From: Alphaproteobacteria bacterium
Lineage (GTDB): Bacteria; Pseudomonadota; Alphaproteobacteria; Micropepsales; Micropepsaceae
NCBI GenBank assembly: GCA_028865545.1
Contig: JAGWJY010000027.1
Location: 1-47,989 of the forward strand
Direction of reading: 5' to 3'
Length of the DNA stretch: 47,989 nucleotides
Part shown: positions 29,356-37,954 of the stretch, piece by piece
Numbering within the stretch: the stretch's first letter is position 1
How the letters are laid out: each line of letters opens with the position of its first letter
Position numbers and translations under genes: made by a program
The notes under the pieces: model-generated
Databases searched by the model: none
What the model was told of the DNA's origin: nothing
Seen by the model: only the letters and a program-made list of their open reading frames with translations

Positions 29356-29962
29356 GCTTGTCGGTCAGGGTGTCGATCTTCTTGATCAGCCCCTTGGCGC
29401 CGCCGGCGGTGACCGTGGCGCCGAAATCAGAGCGCTGCGTCGCCAGCTGGCTGACATAGCCGTTCAGATAGATGTCGAGGATCTTCCAGGTGCCGCCGAC
29501 CTGCCGCATGCGGTAGCCGAAAGGAATGGTCTTGCCGCCGGTAACCAGCTTGCTTTGCACGATGCGATCCTGGCCGCGCGTCTGAGTTGCCGGATCGACG
29601 ACGAACTTCTCATCGCTATAGCCGTCGAAATTGCTGGCGTAGTTGGCCACGGTCATACGCTCAAAAGCGTCGAGCAATGCCTGCTGGTCCGCCGCCGACA
29701 TCGTGGCCCAGCTCGGACCGACCGCGAGATGTACCATGTCAGGCAAATCGAAAGTCGCCTCGATCACCGGCTTCAGCTTGTCGAAGCGGCCTTTGATGCC
29801 GAGTTCCTTGGCGTGCTTCATCGAATCGAGCAGCGCGTCATAGAAGGTTTGGACCTGCTGCACCGCTGGGTCAGGAGTATCGGCGTTCGCCACAGGCGCC
29901 GTGAACGCAGCCGTCAGAAAAATGGCAACTGCAGCGCACGCGCGCATCCAATTGTTTCTCAT
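29342..29962 (-). CDS. hpnM: HpnM, MlaC-like periplasmic hopanoid-transport protein
   Basis: This is a periplasmic protein of about 206 residues related to MlaC/Ttg2D and regularly found in hopanoid clusters. It has a signal peptide (MRNNWMRACAAVAIFLTAAF, cleavage near VANA), then VQTFYDALLDSMKHAKELG and the FDLPDMVHLAVGPSW region equivalent to the MlaC lipid-pocket helix, and VGGTWKILDIYLNGYVSQL near the C-terminus. By analogy it would carry hopanoid across the periplasm between HpnN and the outer membrane. The ATG at 29962 is preferred because AGAGG lies 7 bases upstream; the ATG at 29968 directly abuts that site. It lies 76 bp downstream of ispA on the same strand and is tail-to-tail with hpnN. 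Confidence 0.93.
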   Translation of the reverse strand: MRNNWMRACAAVAIFLTAAFTAPVANADTPDPAVQQVQTFYDALLDSMKHAKELGIKGRFDKLKPVIEATFDLPDMVHLAVGPSWATMSAADQQALLDAFERMTVANYASNFDGYSDEKFVVDPATQTRGQDRIVQSKLVTGGKTIPFGYRMRQVGGTWKILDIYLNGYVSQLATQRSDFGATVTAGGAKGLIKKIDTLTDKLMAQ

Positions 29963-30038
29963 CGTCATCCTCTTACGCCTTAGGCCCCTGAACGGAACAT
30001 ATCTCGCGAATGTCTATGTCAGAATTATGGGCGCGCCC

Positions 30039-30953
30039 TTAGGTTTCCCGGTCGAGCAGGAACGGCGGCAAAGCCCGCAATTCGTCGGCTTCGGGCCCGT
30101 AAGCGTCCAGTGCCGCTACGGCACGATCTGCAATCGTGGCAGCTTCGCGGCGCGCCCCATCGATGCCGTAGATGGAAACCAAAGTGGCTTTACCGTGATC
30201 CTGGTCCTTACCGACGGCCTTGCCGGTCTTTTCCGCCGTGCTGGTAACGTCGAGAAGGTCGTCGGTGATCTGGAAAACCAGTCCCATATCGCGGGCGTAG
30301 TCGCGCAGATGCCTGAGATCTTGTTCGGCGGCTTGCCCCAGGATAGGGCCGGCCTCGCAGGCAAACTCGAAGAGCTGACCGGTTTTCAACCTTTGCAGGA
30401 GGATCACCTCGTCTGCGCCAAATGCGCTGTCGGCCGCGACCATATCGATCATCTGGCCGCCGATCATGCCGTTGCTACCGCCTGCTTCGGCCAGCCGTGT
30501 AATCAACCGGCAACGTACGTCGGCGGACGCGTGCGTCTCTTTGTGCGCCAAAATCTCGAAGGCGATGGTGAGAAGGGCGTCGCCGGCAAGCACCGCGGTG
30601 GCTTCGTCGAAGGCCTTGTGGGTCGTCGGCCTGCCCCGCCGCAAATCATCGTCGTCCATGCAGGGAAGATCGTCATGGACCAGCGAATAGGTGTGCAGCA
30701 CTTCGATCGCCGCGGCCGCGCGCAAGGCCCCCTGCCGGTTAACCGAGAACAAGCCGGCACTGTGAAGGACAAGAAAAGGCCTTAATCGTTTACCGCCGGC
30801 AAAGGTCGCGTAGCGCATGGCCTCGTGGATGCGCCGGTGGAGCCCGTGCGGCTCGGGCAGCAGCCGCCCGAGCGTGGCCTCGACGGCCTCGGCCGCCGCG
30901 CCCATGGCCTGAGAAAGGCGCTTGGACCGCGCCCCATCCGATGTTTTCTCCAT
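30039..30953 (-). CDS. ispA: Farnesyl diphosphate synthase
   Basis: IspA condenses DMAPP and IPP to the C15 farnesyl diphosphate from which HpnCDE make squalene. The 304-residue helical prenyltransferase has GGKRLRPFL near 55, the first aspartate-rich motif [16 protein letters not shown] from Asp94, and the second motif QITDDLLD followed by [18 protein letters not shown], the pattern of bacterial short-chain FPP synthases. I start the gene at the ATG at 30953; the frame stays open to 31247, but that upstream part shows no homology and includes the divergent promoter region. It is divergent from ispH and probably co-transcribed with hpnM downstream. Confidence 0.95.
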   Translation of the reverse strand: MEKTSDGARSKRLSQAMGAAAEAVEATLGRLLPEPHGLHRRIHEAMRYATFAGGKRLRPFLVLHSAGLFSVNRQGALRAAAAIEVLHTYSLVHDDLPCMDDDDLRRGRPTTHKAFDEATAVLAGDALLTIAFEILAHKETHASADVRCRLITRLAEAGGSNGMIGGQMIDMVAADSAFGADEVILLQRLKTGQLFEFACEAGPILGQAAEQDLRHLRDYARDMGLVFQITDDLLDVTSTAEKTGKAVGKDQDHGKATLVSIYGIDGARREAATIADRAVAALDAYGPEADELRALPPFLLDRET

Positions 30954-31142
30954 GACCGCAGCACCCGGCCGAAAATTGCAGGCGTTGTCTATAGCAAACC
31001 CGGACCAACACAAACTGCGTTGCTTCTGCAGCACAATTCCATTTAGTAACGTTGCAAGAAAGTCATTGCGGAAGACGACGTCTTTCGGGAAACTGCACCC
31101 CAGCGGGCTATCGACTAATTTCCCCTTGCGCGCTAGGGGTTT

Positions 31143-31152
31143 AGCACGTGCT
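31143..31152. promoter_or_regulatory. Palindrome AGCACGTGCT upstream of ispH
   Basis: This perfect 10-bp palindrome is centred 38 bp upstream of the ispH start, in the 232-bp gap between divergent ispA and ispH. It is in the right place for a regulator of ispH-hpnH. Ten-base palindromes do arise by chance, so the support is weak. The rest of the gap (30954-31185) is relatively AT-rich, as expected for back-to-back promoters, with no gene. Confidence 0.25.
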
Positions 31153-31185
31153 TTGGGGAATTTTTTGCGCGATGGAGCGAATGCG

Positions 31186-32112
31186 ATGCGTGTCGTCCTT
31201 GCCCAGCCGCGCGGCTTTTGCGCGGGCGTTGTACGGGCGATCGACATCGTCGAGCGCGCCCTCGAGAAATATGGCGAACCCGTCTATGTCCGCCACGAGA
31301 TCGTTCACAATCGTCACGTTGTCGAAACGTTGAAGAACAAGGGCGCCCGCTTTGTCGAGGAACTGGACGAGGTCCCGGACGGTTCGGTGACAGTGTTCAG
31401 CGCCCACGGCGTAGCACAGTCGGTCATCAAGGAAGCCAGTTCGCGCGGGTTGCCGGTGCTGGATGCGACATGTCCGCTGGTCTCCAAAGTCCACAGCCAA
31501 GGCAAACGCTATGTCGGCAACGGCCGCACGCTGATCCTGATCGGCCATGCCGGGCATCCCGAAGTCGAAGGCACGATGGGACAAGTTGGCGCACCGGTGC
31601 ACCTCGTCCAATCCGAGGGCGACGTCGATGCCTTGCGAATCCCGCCAGAGACGCCTGTCGCCTATGTGACGCAGACGACGCTCTCCATCGACGACACCCG
31701 CAACATCATCGCCGCGCTGAAGCGCCGTTTCACGGATATCATCGGCCCCGACATCACCGACATCTGCTACGCCACGCAGAATCGCCAGACGGCCGTGCGC
31801 GAGCTATGCCGCATCGCCGACATCATCATCGTGGTTGGTGCCAAGAACAGTTCGAATTCCAACCGGCTGCGCGAGATCGGTATTGAAGAAGGTGTCCCTT
31901 CCTATCTGATCGCCGACGGCAGCGAACTGGACCCTGCCTGGGTGATCGGCAAAAAGACTATTGGATTGACGGCTGGTGCCTCCGCTCCCGAGGCCTTGGT
32001 CGAGAATGTGATCGACGCGCTGCGGGACATCGACTCCGACGTCGAAGTCTCGCAGATGGACGGCAAGAAGGAGCATATCGAGTTTCGGCTTCCCGCCGAA
32101 CTCAGAGGTTAG
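31186..32112 (+). CDS. ispH: 4-hydroxy-3-methylbut-2-enyl diphosphate reductase
   Basis: IspH performs the last MEP-pathway step, reducing HMBPP to IPP and DMAPP with a [4Fe-4S] cluster. The 308-residue protein has the three cluster cysteines at Cys12 (RGFCAGV), Cys96 (DATCPLV) and Cys194 (DICYATQ), with the substrate-binding histidines in HNRHVV and GHAGHPE and the catalytic glutamate in [11 protein letters not shown]. The ATG at 31186 has GGAG 8 bases upstream and gives the standard N-terminus; the frame is open much further upstream without homology. hpnH follows 9 bp later. Pairing with ispA (divergent) places C5 and C15 precursor supply inside the hopanoid locus. Confidence 0.97.
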   Translation: MRVVLAQPRGFCAGVVRAIDIVERALEKYGEPVYVRHEIVHNRHVVETLKNKGARFVEELDEVPDGSVTVFSAHGVAQSVIKEASSRGLPVLDATCPLVSKVHSQGKRYVGNGRTLILIGHAGHPEVEGTMGQVGAPVHLVQSEGDVDALRIPPETPVAYVTQTTLSIDDTRNIIAALKRRFTDIIGPDITDICYATQNRQTAVRELCRIADIIIVVGAKNSSNSNRLREIGIEEGVPSYLIADGSELDPAWVIGKKTIGLTAGASAPEALVENVIDALRDIDSDVEVSQMDGKKEHIEFRLPAELRG

Positions 32113-32121
32113 GAGTAGAAA

Positions 32122-33270
32122 TTGGGTATTCCGGCAATGCAGGCGGCCCGTATCGGGGCCTATGTCGTCAAGCAGCACCTGACCGGCAGGAAGCGCTATC
32201 CGCTCGTGCTGATGCTGGAACCGTTGTTCCGCTGCAACCTGGCCTGTGCAGGCTGCGGCAAGATCGACTATCCGGATGACATCTTGAACCAGCGTCTTTC
32301 CTATGAAGAGTGCATGGAAGCGATCGACGAATGCGGCGCACCAGCCGTTTCGATTGCCGGCGGCGAGCCGCTGCTTCATCGCGAGATGCCCAAGATCGTG
32401 AAGGGTTTCCTGGAGCGCAACAAGTTCGTCATCCTGTGCACGAACGCGCTGTTGCTTTCCAAGAAGATCGATGACTACGAGCCCAATCCGAACTTCACCT
32501 GGTCGATCCATCTGGACGGCGACAAGGCGATGCACGACAAATCGGTTTGTCTGGAAGGCACCTATGAAAAGGCCGTCGCGGCGATACAGCTCGCCAAATC
32601 GAAGGGCTTCCGCACCCAGATCAACTGCACGCTGTTCGAGGATGCCGAACCGGAACGCGTCTCGAAGTTCTTCGACGAGATGATGGCGATGGGCCTCGAC
32701 GGCATCACGGTGTCGCCTGGCTATGCTTATGAACGCGCGCCGGACCAGGAGCATTTCCTGAACCGCGAGCGCACCCGCAACCTGTTCCGCGACATCTTCA
32801 AGCGCGGCAATGGCGGCAAGAAGTGGAAGTTCACCCAGTCCGAGCTGTTCCTGGACTTCCTGGCCGGCAACCAGACCTATGAATGCTCGCCGTGGTCGAT
32901 GCCGGCGCGGACCGTGTTCGGCTGGCAGAAGCCCTGCTATCTGCTTGGCGAAGGCTATGTGAAGACCTTCAGAGAGTTGATGGAAGACACGGAGTGGGAG
33001 AAGTACGGTGTCGGCAATTACGAGAAGTGTGCCAACTGCATGGTCCATTGCGGTTTTGAAGGCACGGCCGTCGCCGATTCCGTCAAGAACCCGCACAAGC
33101 TGATTCCGTTGGCCGTCCGCGGCATCAAGACCGAAGGTCCGCTGGCGCCCGACATCTCGCTCGCCAACCAGCGACCGGCGGAGTTCGTCTTCTCGCGCCA
33201 CGTCGAAAAGAAGCTATCCGAGATACGGACAGCCAAGGCCTCTCCCGAGAAGGCGACTGCAGCGGAGTAA
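32122..33270 (+). CDS. hpnH: Adenosyl-hopene transferase HpnH (radical SAM)
   Basis: HpnH adds a 5'-deoxyadenosyl group to diploptene, giving adenosylhopane, the first C35 hopanoid. The 382-residue protein carries the radical SAM cluster motif CNLACAGC (Cys38, Cys42, Cys45), then SIAGGEPLLH, the GGEP strand that binds SAM. Additional cysteines sit in the C-terminal region (GNYEKCANCMVHCGFEG). The start is TTG at 32122 with AGGAG six bases upstream; it gives the MGIPxxQAxRxGAYxxxQH N-terminus conserved in HpnH, whereas the first ATG (32137) would remove part of it. It is translated just after ispH, and its last 57 bp overlap the 3' end of hpnG on the other strand. Confidence 0.96.
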   Translation: MGIPAMQAARIGAYVVKQHLTGRKRYPLVLMLEPLFRCNLACAGCGKIDYPDDILNQRLSYEECMEAIDECGAPAVSIAGGEPLLHREMPKIVKGFLERNKFVILCTNALLLSKKIDDYEPNPNFTWSIHLDGDKAMHDKSVCLEGTYEKAVAAIQLAKSKGFRTQINCTLFEDAEPERVSKFFDEMMAMGLDGITVSPGYAYERAPDQEHFLNRERTRNLFRDIFKRGNGGKKWKFTQSELFLDFLAGNQTYECSPWSMPARTVFGWQKPCYLLGEGYVKTFRELMEDTEWEKYGVGNYEKCANCMVHCGFEGTAVADSVKNPHKLIPLAVRGIKTEGPLAPDISLANQRPAEFVFSRHVEKKLSEIRTAKASPEKATAAE

Positions 33271-33879
33271 GGCGCGGAAGGCCTTCCCCGCTTCTCGCCC
33301 GGTCTGGACCAGTTCCGGAATCTGAGCCGGCTCGCTTGCCACCGATTTCAGGACGGCAAACAGCCGGGGCTTGCCGTTCGGCTTGAGCGGCTCCAGTGCG
33401 GCCGGCGGCAAGGTGCGCTGGTAGCCGTCGCTGATAATACGCAAGGCAACAAAAGGCAGTCCGCGCTGCTTCGCGAAACGCGCGGCGACATGGGACTCCA
33501 TGTCCACCGCGTGACCGCCCGAATCGCGGAACAGGGCCCGCTTGGCGCCGATATGCGAGACGACTTCGTCCACGCCCGCGATGATCGCCGACCGCGAATA
33601 AGCGAGCTTGCCGCGCAGGAGCTGCGACCAGGCGGCGTCGCAGGTGTAGTGTTCGTTGCCGGCAACGACATGGGTGGCGACGATTGCATCGCCCGTCCGT
33701 AGCAGGGGCGCCAGAGCGCCGGCAATGCCGAAGCTGACGACAGCGACGGCGCCTTCCGCCGCCTCATCCAGACGTTTCGTCAACAGTTCCGAATTGCCGC
33801 CGCCGATGACGGGCTTGAGGCCCGCGCGCTTGGCAATCCTCGCCTCTTTGGCGAGCCCTGTAGCGGCAAGGATGCTCAC
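33214..33879 (-). CDS. hpnG: HpnG, hopanoid-associated nucleosidase/phosphorylase
   Basis: HpnG belongs to the purine nucleoside phosphorylase/MTA-nucleosidase superfamily and releases adenine from adenosylhopane to give ribosylhopane. The 221-residue protein shows VIGGG near 23-27, SFGIAGALAPLLRTGD (the phosphate/ribose loop region), and the substrate-binding segment GGHAVDMESHVAARFA with the DMES motif characteristic of the superfamily. It begins with GTG at 33879, whose bases overlap the shc stop as GTGA; the frame is open far upstream inside shc. At its 3' end it runs 57 bp into the hpnH coding region in antisense, an unusually long tail-to-tail overlap. It is the last gene of the long hopanoid operon. 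Confidence 0.93.
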   Translation of the reverse strand: MSILAATGLAKEARIAKRAGLKPVIGGGNSELLTKRLDEAAEGAVAVVSFGIAGALAPLLRTGDAIVATHVVAGNEHYTCDAAWSQLLRGKLAYSRSAIIAGVDEVVSHIGAKRALFRDSGGHAVDMESHVAARFAKQRGLPFVALRIISDGYQRTLPPAALEPLKPNGKPRLFAVLKSVASEPAQIPELVQTGREAGKAFRALLRCSRLLGRGLGCPYLG

Positions 33880-35828
33880 AGCCCGTATGCGACCCGTCGC
33901 GAATTGCCCGCCCTGAGATTGCGGTAGCGTGCTACCGCCCAGAGCGGAAAGAATCTTGGATATCCGTGATAGCGCAGATAGAACACGCGCGGGAAGCCGC
34001 CACCCGTATAATGCTCCTGCGGCCATAGCCCGTCGGCTTGTTGGTTCTTCTCCAGCCAGCGGATGCCGCGCACGACGGCGGGATGATCCACCTCGCCCGC
34101 TGCCATCAGGCCCAGCAGCGCCCAGGCTGTTTGCGACGCCGTGGAAGGCGCCGGCTCGTAGCCCTTGTAGTCGAGCTTGTAGCTGTTGCAGTCCTCGCCC
34201 CAGCCGCCATCCGTGTTTTGGATAGCAATCAACCAATCGGCGGCACGACGCACCGTCGGCGTACTCGCGTCGAGTCCCGCGGCATTGAGGCCGGCCAGCG
34301 CCGACCAGGTACCGTAGATATAGTTGACTCCCCAGCGGCCGAACCAACTGCCATCCTTCAGCTGCACGCGCTCTAGATAATCGATGGCCTCCTTCATGCG
34401 CGGGCTGTCGTGCGGCTCTCCGAGCTGCGCCAGCATACCGATGCAGCGGCCCGTAACGTCCTCGGTCGGCGGATCGAGCAGCGCCCCGTGATCGGCGAAG
34501 GGAATGTTGTTGAGATAATAATATGTGTTGTCGGCATCGAAAGCGCCCCAGCCGCCGTTCTTGCTCTGCAGGCCTTCCACCCATTCGCGTCCGCGCGCAA
34601 TGGCGTCCTTGTAATCGGCCTTCGGCGCGACCGTCTCTTTCGCACGGTCGAGCGCCATCACCACGACGGCCGTATCATCGAGATCGGGGTAATAGTCGTT
34701 GCGATACTGGAACGCCCAGCCGCCGGGGCGGACACCCGGGCGTTCTTCTTCCCAATCGCCCTTCACATCCAGCACCTGCAGTGGCTTCAGCCACTCCAGT
34801 CCGCGCGCCGCAGCCGCATCCGCTTCCGGCGTGCGCGCCTCCATCAGGGCGTGGCAAACCAGCGCCGTATCCCACACCGGCGAGACGCAGGGCTGGCAAT
34901 AGGCTTCGTCGTCTTTGATGACGAGCAGCTTTTCCACAGAGGTTCGGGCAATGGCGCGGTCAGGATGCGTTGGCGCGTACCCCATCACGTCGTACATCAT
35001 CACGCTGTTGGCCATGGCGGGATAGATGGCGCCGAGCCCGTCTTCGCCGTTCAGCCGTTCGGTTGTCCAGCGCACACATTCGTCGATGGCGCGCTGGCGC
35101 AGCCCTTTCGGCCAGAACGGCTCGAACCATTTGAGCAGCACATCGAGCGCACCGAAGAAAGCGGACCAGTACCATTTCTGGTGCGGCGCCCGCTTGGAGG
35201 CCACTTTGCCGTGCGGCAGGAACAATTCGCGCACGTCGACGCGGCGAGGATTGCGCGCCAACGGTTTTTTTGCCGCCAGTACCAGCAGCGGCACGATCAC
35301 CGTACGCGCCCAATAGGACATCTTCGACAGATGGATCGGGAACCAGCGCGGCAGCAGGATCAGCTCGACCGGCACCGTCGGCACATTGTTCCACGAGGTC
35401 TGCCCGTAGAGCGCCAACAGGATGCGGGTGAAGACGTTGGCCTTGGCCGCGCCGCCGCGCTTCAGAACTTCTTCGCGCGCCCGTTTCATATGCGGGGCGT
35501 CCGGATCGTCGCCGATCATCTTCAGCGCGAAATAAGCTTTCACCGTGGCGCTGATGTCGAGAGCACCGTCGTGATAGAGCGGCCAGCCGCCATGCCCGCC
35601 CTGGATGCGGCGCAGATAGACGCCGATCTTCCGCTCGAGTTCGAGATTGGGCTCCTCGGCCAGATAATGCACCAGCAGGACATATTCGGCCGGGATGGTG
35701 GCGTCGGCTTCGAGTTCGTAGACCCAATGCCCATCGGCGCGCTGCTCTTTAAGCAAAGCTGCCGTTGCGTCGCGGATGATGGCATCGACCGCAAGGGTCC
35801 CGTCCCGCTCCGCCGCAATCTGGTTCAT
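33876..35828 (-). CDS. shc: Squalene-hopene cyclase
   Basis: Shc (HpnF) cyclises squalene to hopene and hopanol, the committed pentacyclic step, as a monotopic membrane enzyme. The 650-residue protein has the catalytic D-x-D-D motif at Asp382-Leu-Asp384-Asp385 (YYPDLDDTAVV). It also has repeated QW motifs that stabilise the alpha/alpha barrels, for example QRADGHWVYELEAD, QSKNGGWGAFDADN, QLKDGSWFGRWGVNYIYGTW and QNTDGGWGEDCNSY. The YCQPCVSPVWDTAL segment is also typical. The gene overlaps hpnG by 4 bp and follows hpnE after 24 bp. Nothing appears to be missing. Confidence 0.97.
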   Translation of the reverse strand: MNQIAAERDGTLAVDAIIRDATAALLKEQRADGHWVYELEADATIPAEYVLLVHYLAEEPNLELERKIGVYLRRIQGGHGGWPLYHDGALDISATVKAYFALKMIGDDPDAPHMKRAREEVLKRGGAAKANVFTRILLALYGQTSWNNVPTVPVELILLPRWFPIHLSKMSYWARTVIVPLLVLAAKKPLARNPRRVDVRELFLPHGKVASKRAPHQKWYWSAFFGALDVLLKWFEPFWPKGLRQRAIDECVRWTTERLNGEDGLGAIYPAMANSVMMYDVMGYAPTHPDRAIARTSVEKLLVIKDDEAYCQPCVSPVWDTALVCHALMEARTPEADAAAARGLEWLKPLQVLDVKGDWEEERPGVRPGGWAFQYRNDYYPDLDDTAVVVMALDRAKETVAPKADYKDAIARGREWVEGLQSKNGGWGAFDADNTYYYLNNIPFADHGALLDPPTEDVTGRCIGMLAQLGEPHDSPRMKEAIDYLERVQLKDGSWFGRWGVNYIYGTWSALAGLNAAGLDASTPTVRRAADWLIAIQNTDGGWGEDCNSYKLDYKGYEPAPSTASQTAWALLGLMAAGEVDHPAVVRGIRWLEKNQQADGLWPQEHYTGGGFPRVFYLRYHGYPRFFPLWAVARYRNLRAGNSRRVAYGL

Positions 35829-35852
35829 GAAATGAACTCCCCGCCGCCGCGA

Positions 35853-37103
35853 TTATACGTTACGCCGCAGCCATGCCAATTGCGCCGCCTTCTGCCCGGA
35901 GCGCAGGGCGCCTTCGATGGTTGCCGGCAGGCCTGTATCGACCCAGTCACCGGCAAGCAAGAGATTCCGCCAGGCGGTCGCCGTTTTCGGACGCATGGCA
36001 ACCTGTTCGGGGGTGGCAGAAAAGGTGGCACGCTTTTCCTTGACGATTTGCCAGGGCGGCAGCGTTGCGGAGAGGTTGTGAGCCTTGGCGACATCGCGCC
36101 AGAGAAGCGCGGCCAGTGCCTCGCGGTCCTGATCGACGATGGCGTCGGCCGCGCTGACGGTGACGGACATGCGGTCTGGGAACGCAAAGATCCATTCGGC
36201 GGTGCCGCCGATCACTCCGAGCATCAACGGCGCGCCCGCCGGCGCTGCAATCTTGAAATGCCCGTTGACGATGGCGTGGAATTTGTCCGGCGCAGAAATT
36301 TTCGGCACCAGTTCACGCGTCACCCAGGGCGGCGTCGCCAGCACCACCGTGTCGTCGGCGGAAAGCGGCACGGTACTGTCGGGAAATTCCAGTGCCACGG
36401 CGTGGTTGGCATCGAGAACGATCCGCCGGAGACGTTGACTGAAGTGAACCTTGCCATCCTTCGCCGCGAGGAAAGCGAGCGCCGGATCCACGAAGGCGGC
36501 CGCGAGCGTCGGGTGTGCAATACGTGGCCGATAGGCCCGTCCGCCTTTGGCCAGCGTCTCGCGCACGACCGCACCGGCCAGCGTCGCGGAGGCGCCCTCC
36601 GGCGTCGTGTTCAAGGCGGCAAGCAGGAAGGGACGCATCAGCCGGTCCCATAGCGCGCCCTTGCAGGGAATGACATCTTCGATGCGCTGCGCTGAATTGG
36701 CCGTCAGCAGCGCCGCGAGGCGGGTGTAGTCCTGCGCCTTGGTGCCGGGCACCCGACGCCCGCCGCTGAAAATCCACCAAGGCAACGGCCCTTCGTTCGG
36801 CGACAACGTCCAGCGATCGCCGGTTTCCAGATCAATAAAGGCGAACTCGGCACGCTGAGGACCCGCCAGCGCATCATGCGCGCCGATTATGCGCAGATAG
36901 TCGCGCACTGCGCGGTTGCCGGACAGGACGAGATGGTTGCCATTATCGATGACGCAATCGAGCGTGGCGTCGAAATAGGACCGGCATCGCCCGCCCGCCT
37001 GCCCTGCTGCTTCGTAGAGAACGACGCGCGCGCCCCTCTCCGCCAGCGACACGGCGGCGGAAAGTCCTGCCAACCCGCCGCCGACGATATAGACCGTGCT
37101 CAT
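35853..37103 (-). CDS. hpnE: Hydroxysqualene dehydroxylase HpnE
   Basis: HpnE is an FAD-dependent amine-oxidase-like enzyme that converts hydroxysqualene to squalene, the third step of the bacterial HpnCDE route. The 416-residue protein starts with the dinucleotide-binding MSTVYIVGGGLAGLSAAVSLAERG, then AAGQAGGRCRSY, and ends with the FAD-contacting LLLAGDWVDTGLPATIEGALRSG motif. The ATG at 37103 overlaps the hpnD stop by 4 bp, and the homologous N-terminus begins there; the frame is open 74 codons upstream without homology. It lies between hpnD and shc in pathway order. Confidence 0.95.
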   Translation of the reverse strand: MSTVYIVGGGLAGLSAAVSLAERGARVVLYEAAGQAGGRCRSYFDATLDCVIDNGNHLVLSGNRAVRDYLRIIGAHDALAGPQRAEFAFIDLETGDRWTLSPNEGPLPWWIFSGGRRVPGTKAQDYTRLAALLTANSAQRIEDVIPCKGALWDRLMRPFLLAALNTTPEGASATLAGAVVRETLAKGGRAYRPRIAHPTLAAAFVDPALAFLAAKDGKVHFSQRLRRIVLDANHAVALEFPDSTVPLSADDTVVLATPPWVTRELVPKISAPDKFHAIVNGHFKIAAPAGAPLMLGVIGGTAEWIFAFPDRMSVTVSAADAIVDQDREALAALLWRDVAKAHNLSATLPPWQIVKEKRATFSATPEQVAMRPKTATAWRNLLLAGDWVDTGLPATIEGALRSGQKAAQLAWLRRNV

Positions 37104-37954
37104 GCGCCGAACCCGTGTCGCAATACGATCATCGCCAGCTGTGTCTTGGGTAAGCGGACACGCGCGCGCGGCGGCGCCCAGCCAACGGCCTCCATCCGGC
37201 GCAGAATTTCGGAATAGACCGCAGCCATCAATCGCGGCGCTCGCACATTGCCTTTCGGCTTGGCACGCAAAACGCGGTGCGCCTCCTCGTAATGGCGGTG
37301 CGCGAGCACTGCAACCTTGCGGCATGCGCTGTCGATAGCGGGATTGGCCAGCGCCTCCCGCGGCTCACCGATGCCGAGGCCGGCTTCCATCAGATATTCG
37401 CGCGGGAGATAGAGACGATGGATCGCCGCATCTTCGTCGAGATCGCGCAGGATGTTGGTAAGCTGCAAGGCCCGCCCGAGATGATGGGCAAGCGCAAAGC
37501 CGGGCTCCTCAGCCATGCCGAAAACCTTGATCGAGAGCCGTCCCACCGCACTGGCTACGCGATCGCAATAAAGGTCGAGCGTTGCGAGATCAGGTGCCAC
37601 GATATCTTCGGCGACGTCCATGTCCATGCCGTCGATGACGGCCAGAAAGTCCTCGACGCGCGGATGATAATGCGCGACGACGTCCGTCAGGAATTCGCCG
37701 CGTCCGGCCGGACCGCCGGTGCAGAGTCGCATCACATCCTCGCGCCATTGATCGAGCGCCGCATGCCGTTCCTCGCGGCTGCCGACGCCGTCGTCGGCGA
37801 TGTCGTCCACTGCGCGGCAGAAGGCGTAGATCGCATACATCCCTTCCCGCTCTGCCTTAGGCATCAGGCGCATGGCGGAATAGAACGAGCTTCCAGCGGC
37901 CTTGCGGCGCACGGCCTCGATTTCCGGCGCGGAAGAAATGGAAGGATTGGTCAT
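37100..37954 (-). CDS. hpnD: Presqualene diphosphate synthase HpnD
   Basis: HpnD joins two farnesyl diphosphates head-to-head to give presqualene diphosphate. The 284-residue all-helical protein has SSFYSAMRLMPKAEREGMYAIYAFCRAVDDIADDG at its start (described by parts: SSFYSAMRLMP and the first aspartate motif DDIAD) and the second aspartate-rich motif DLDEDA near 170, both needed for Mg-diphosphate binding. The start overlaps the hpnC stop by one base (TGATG), and its stop overlaps hpnE. Order and overlap with hpnC and hpnE fix the assignment against other phytoene/squalene synthases. Confidence 0.94.
   Translation of the reverse strand: MTNPSISSAPEIEAVRRKAAGSSFYSAMRLMPKAEREGMYAIYAFCRAVDDIADDGVGSREERHAALDQWREDVMRLCTGGPAGRGEFLTDVVAHYHPRVEDFLAVIDGMDMDVAEDIVAPDLATLDLYCDRVASAVGRLSIKVFGMAEEPGFALAHHLGRALQLTNILRDLDEDAAIHRLYLPREYLMEAGLGIGEPREALANPAIDSACRKVAVLAHRHYEEAHRVLRAKPKGNVRAPRLMAAVYSEILRRMEAVGWAPPRARVRLPKTQLAMIVLRHGFGA

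Noticed and set aside
33880..34584. N-terminal extension of hpnG inside shc
   Set aside because: The frame is open but not homologous to anything, and the GTGA overlap at 33876-33879 gives the standard HpnG N-terminus.
34410..36653. 747-codon open frame on the plus strand across shc and hpnE
   Set aside because: It covers two well-identified genes in antisense and has no recognisable domain.
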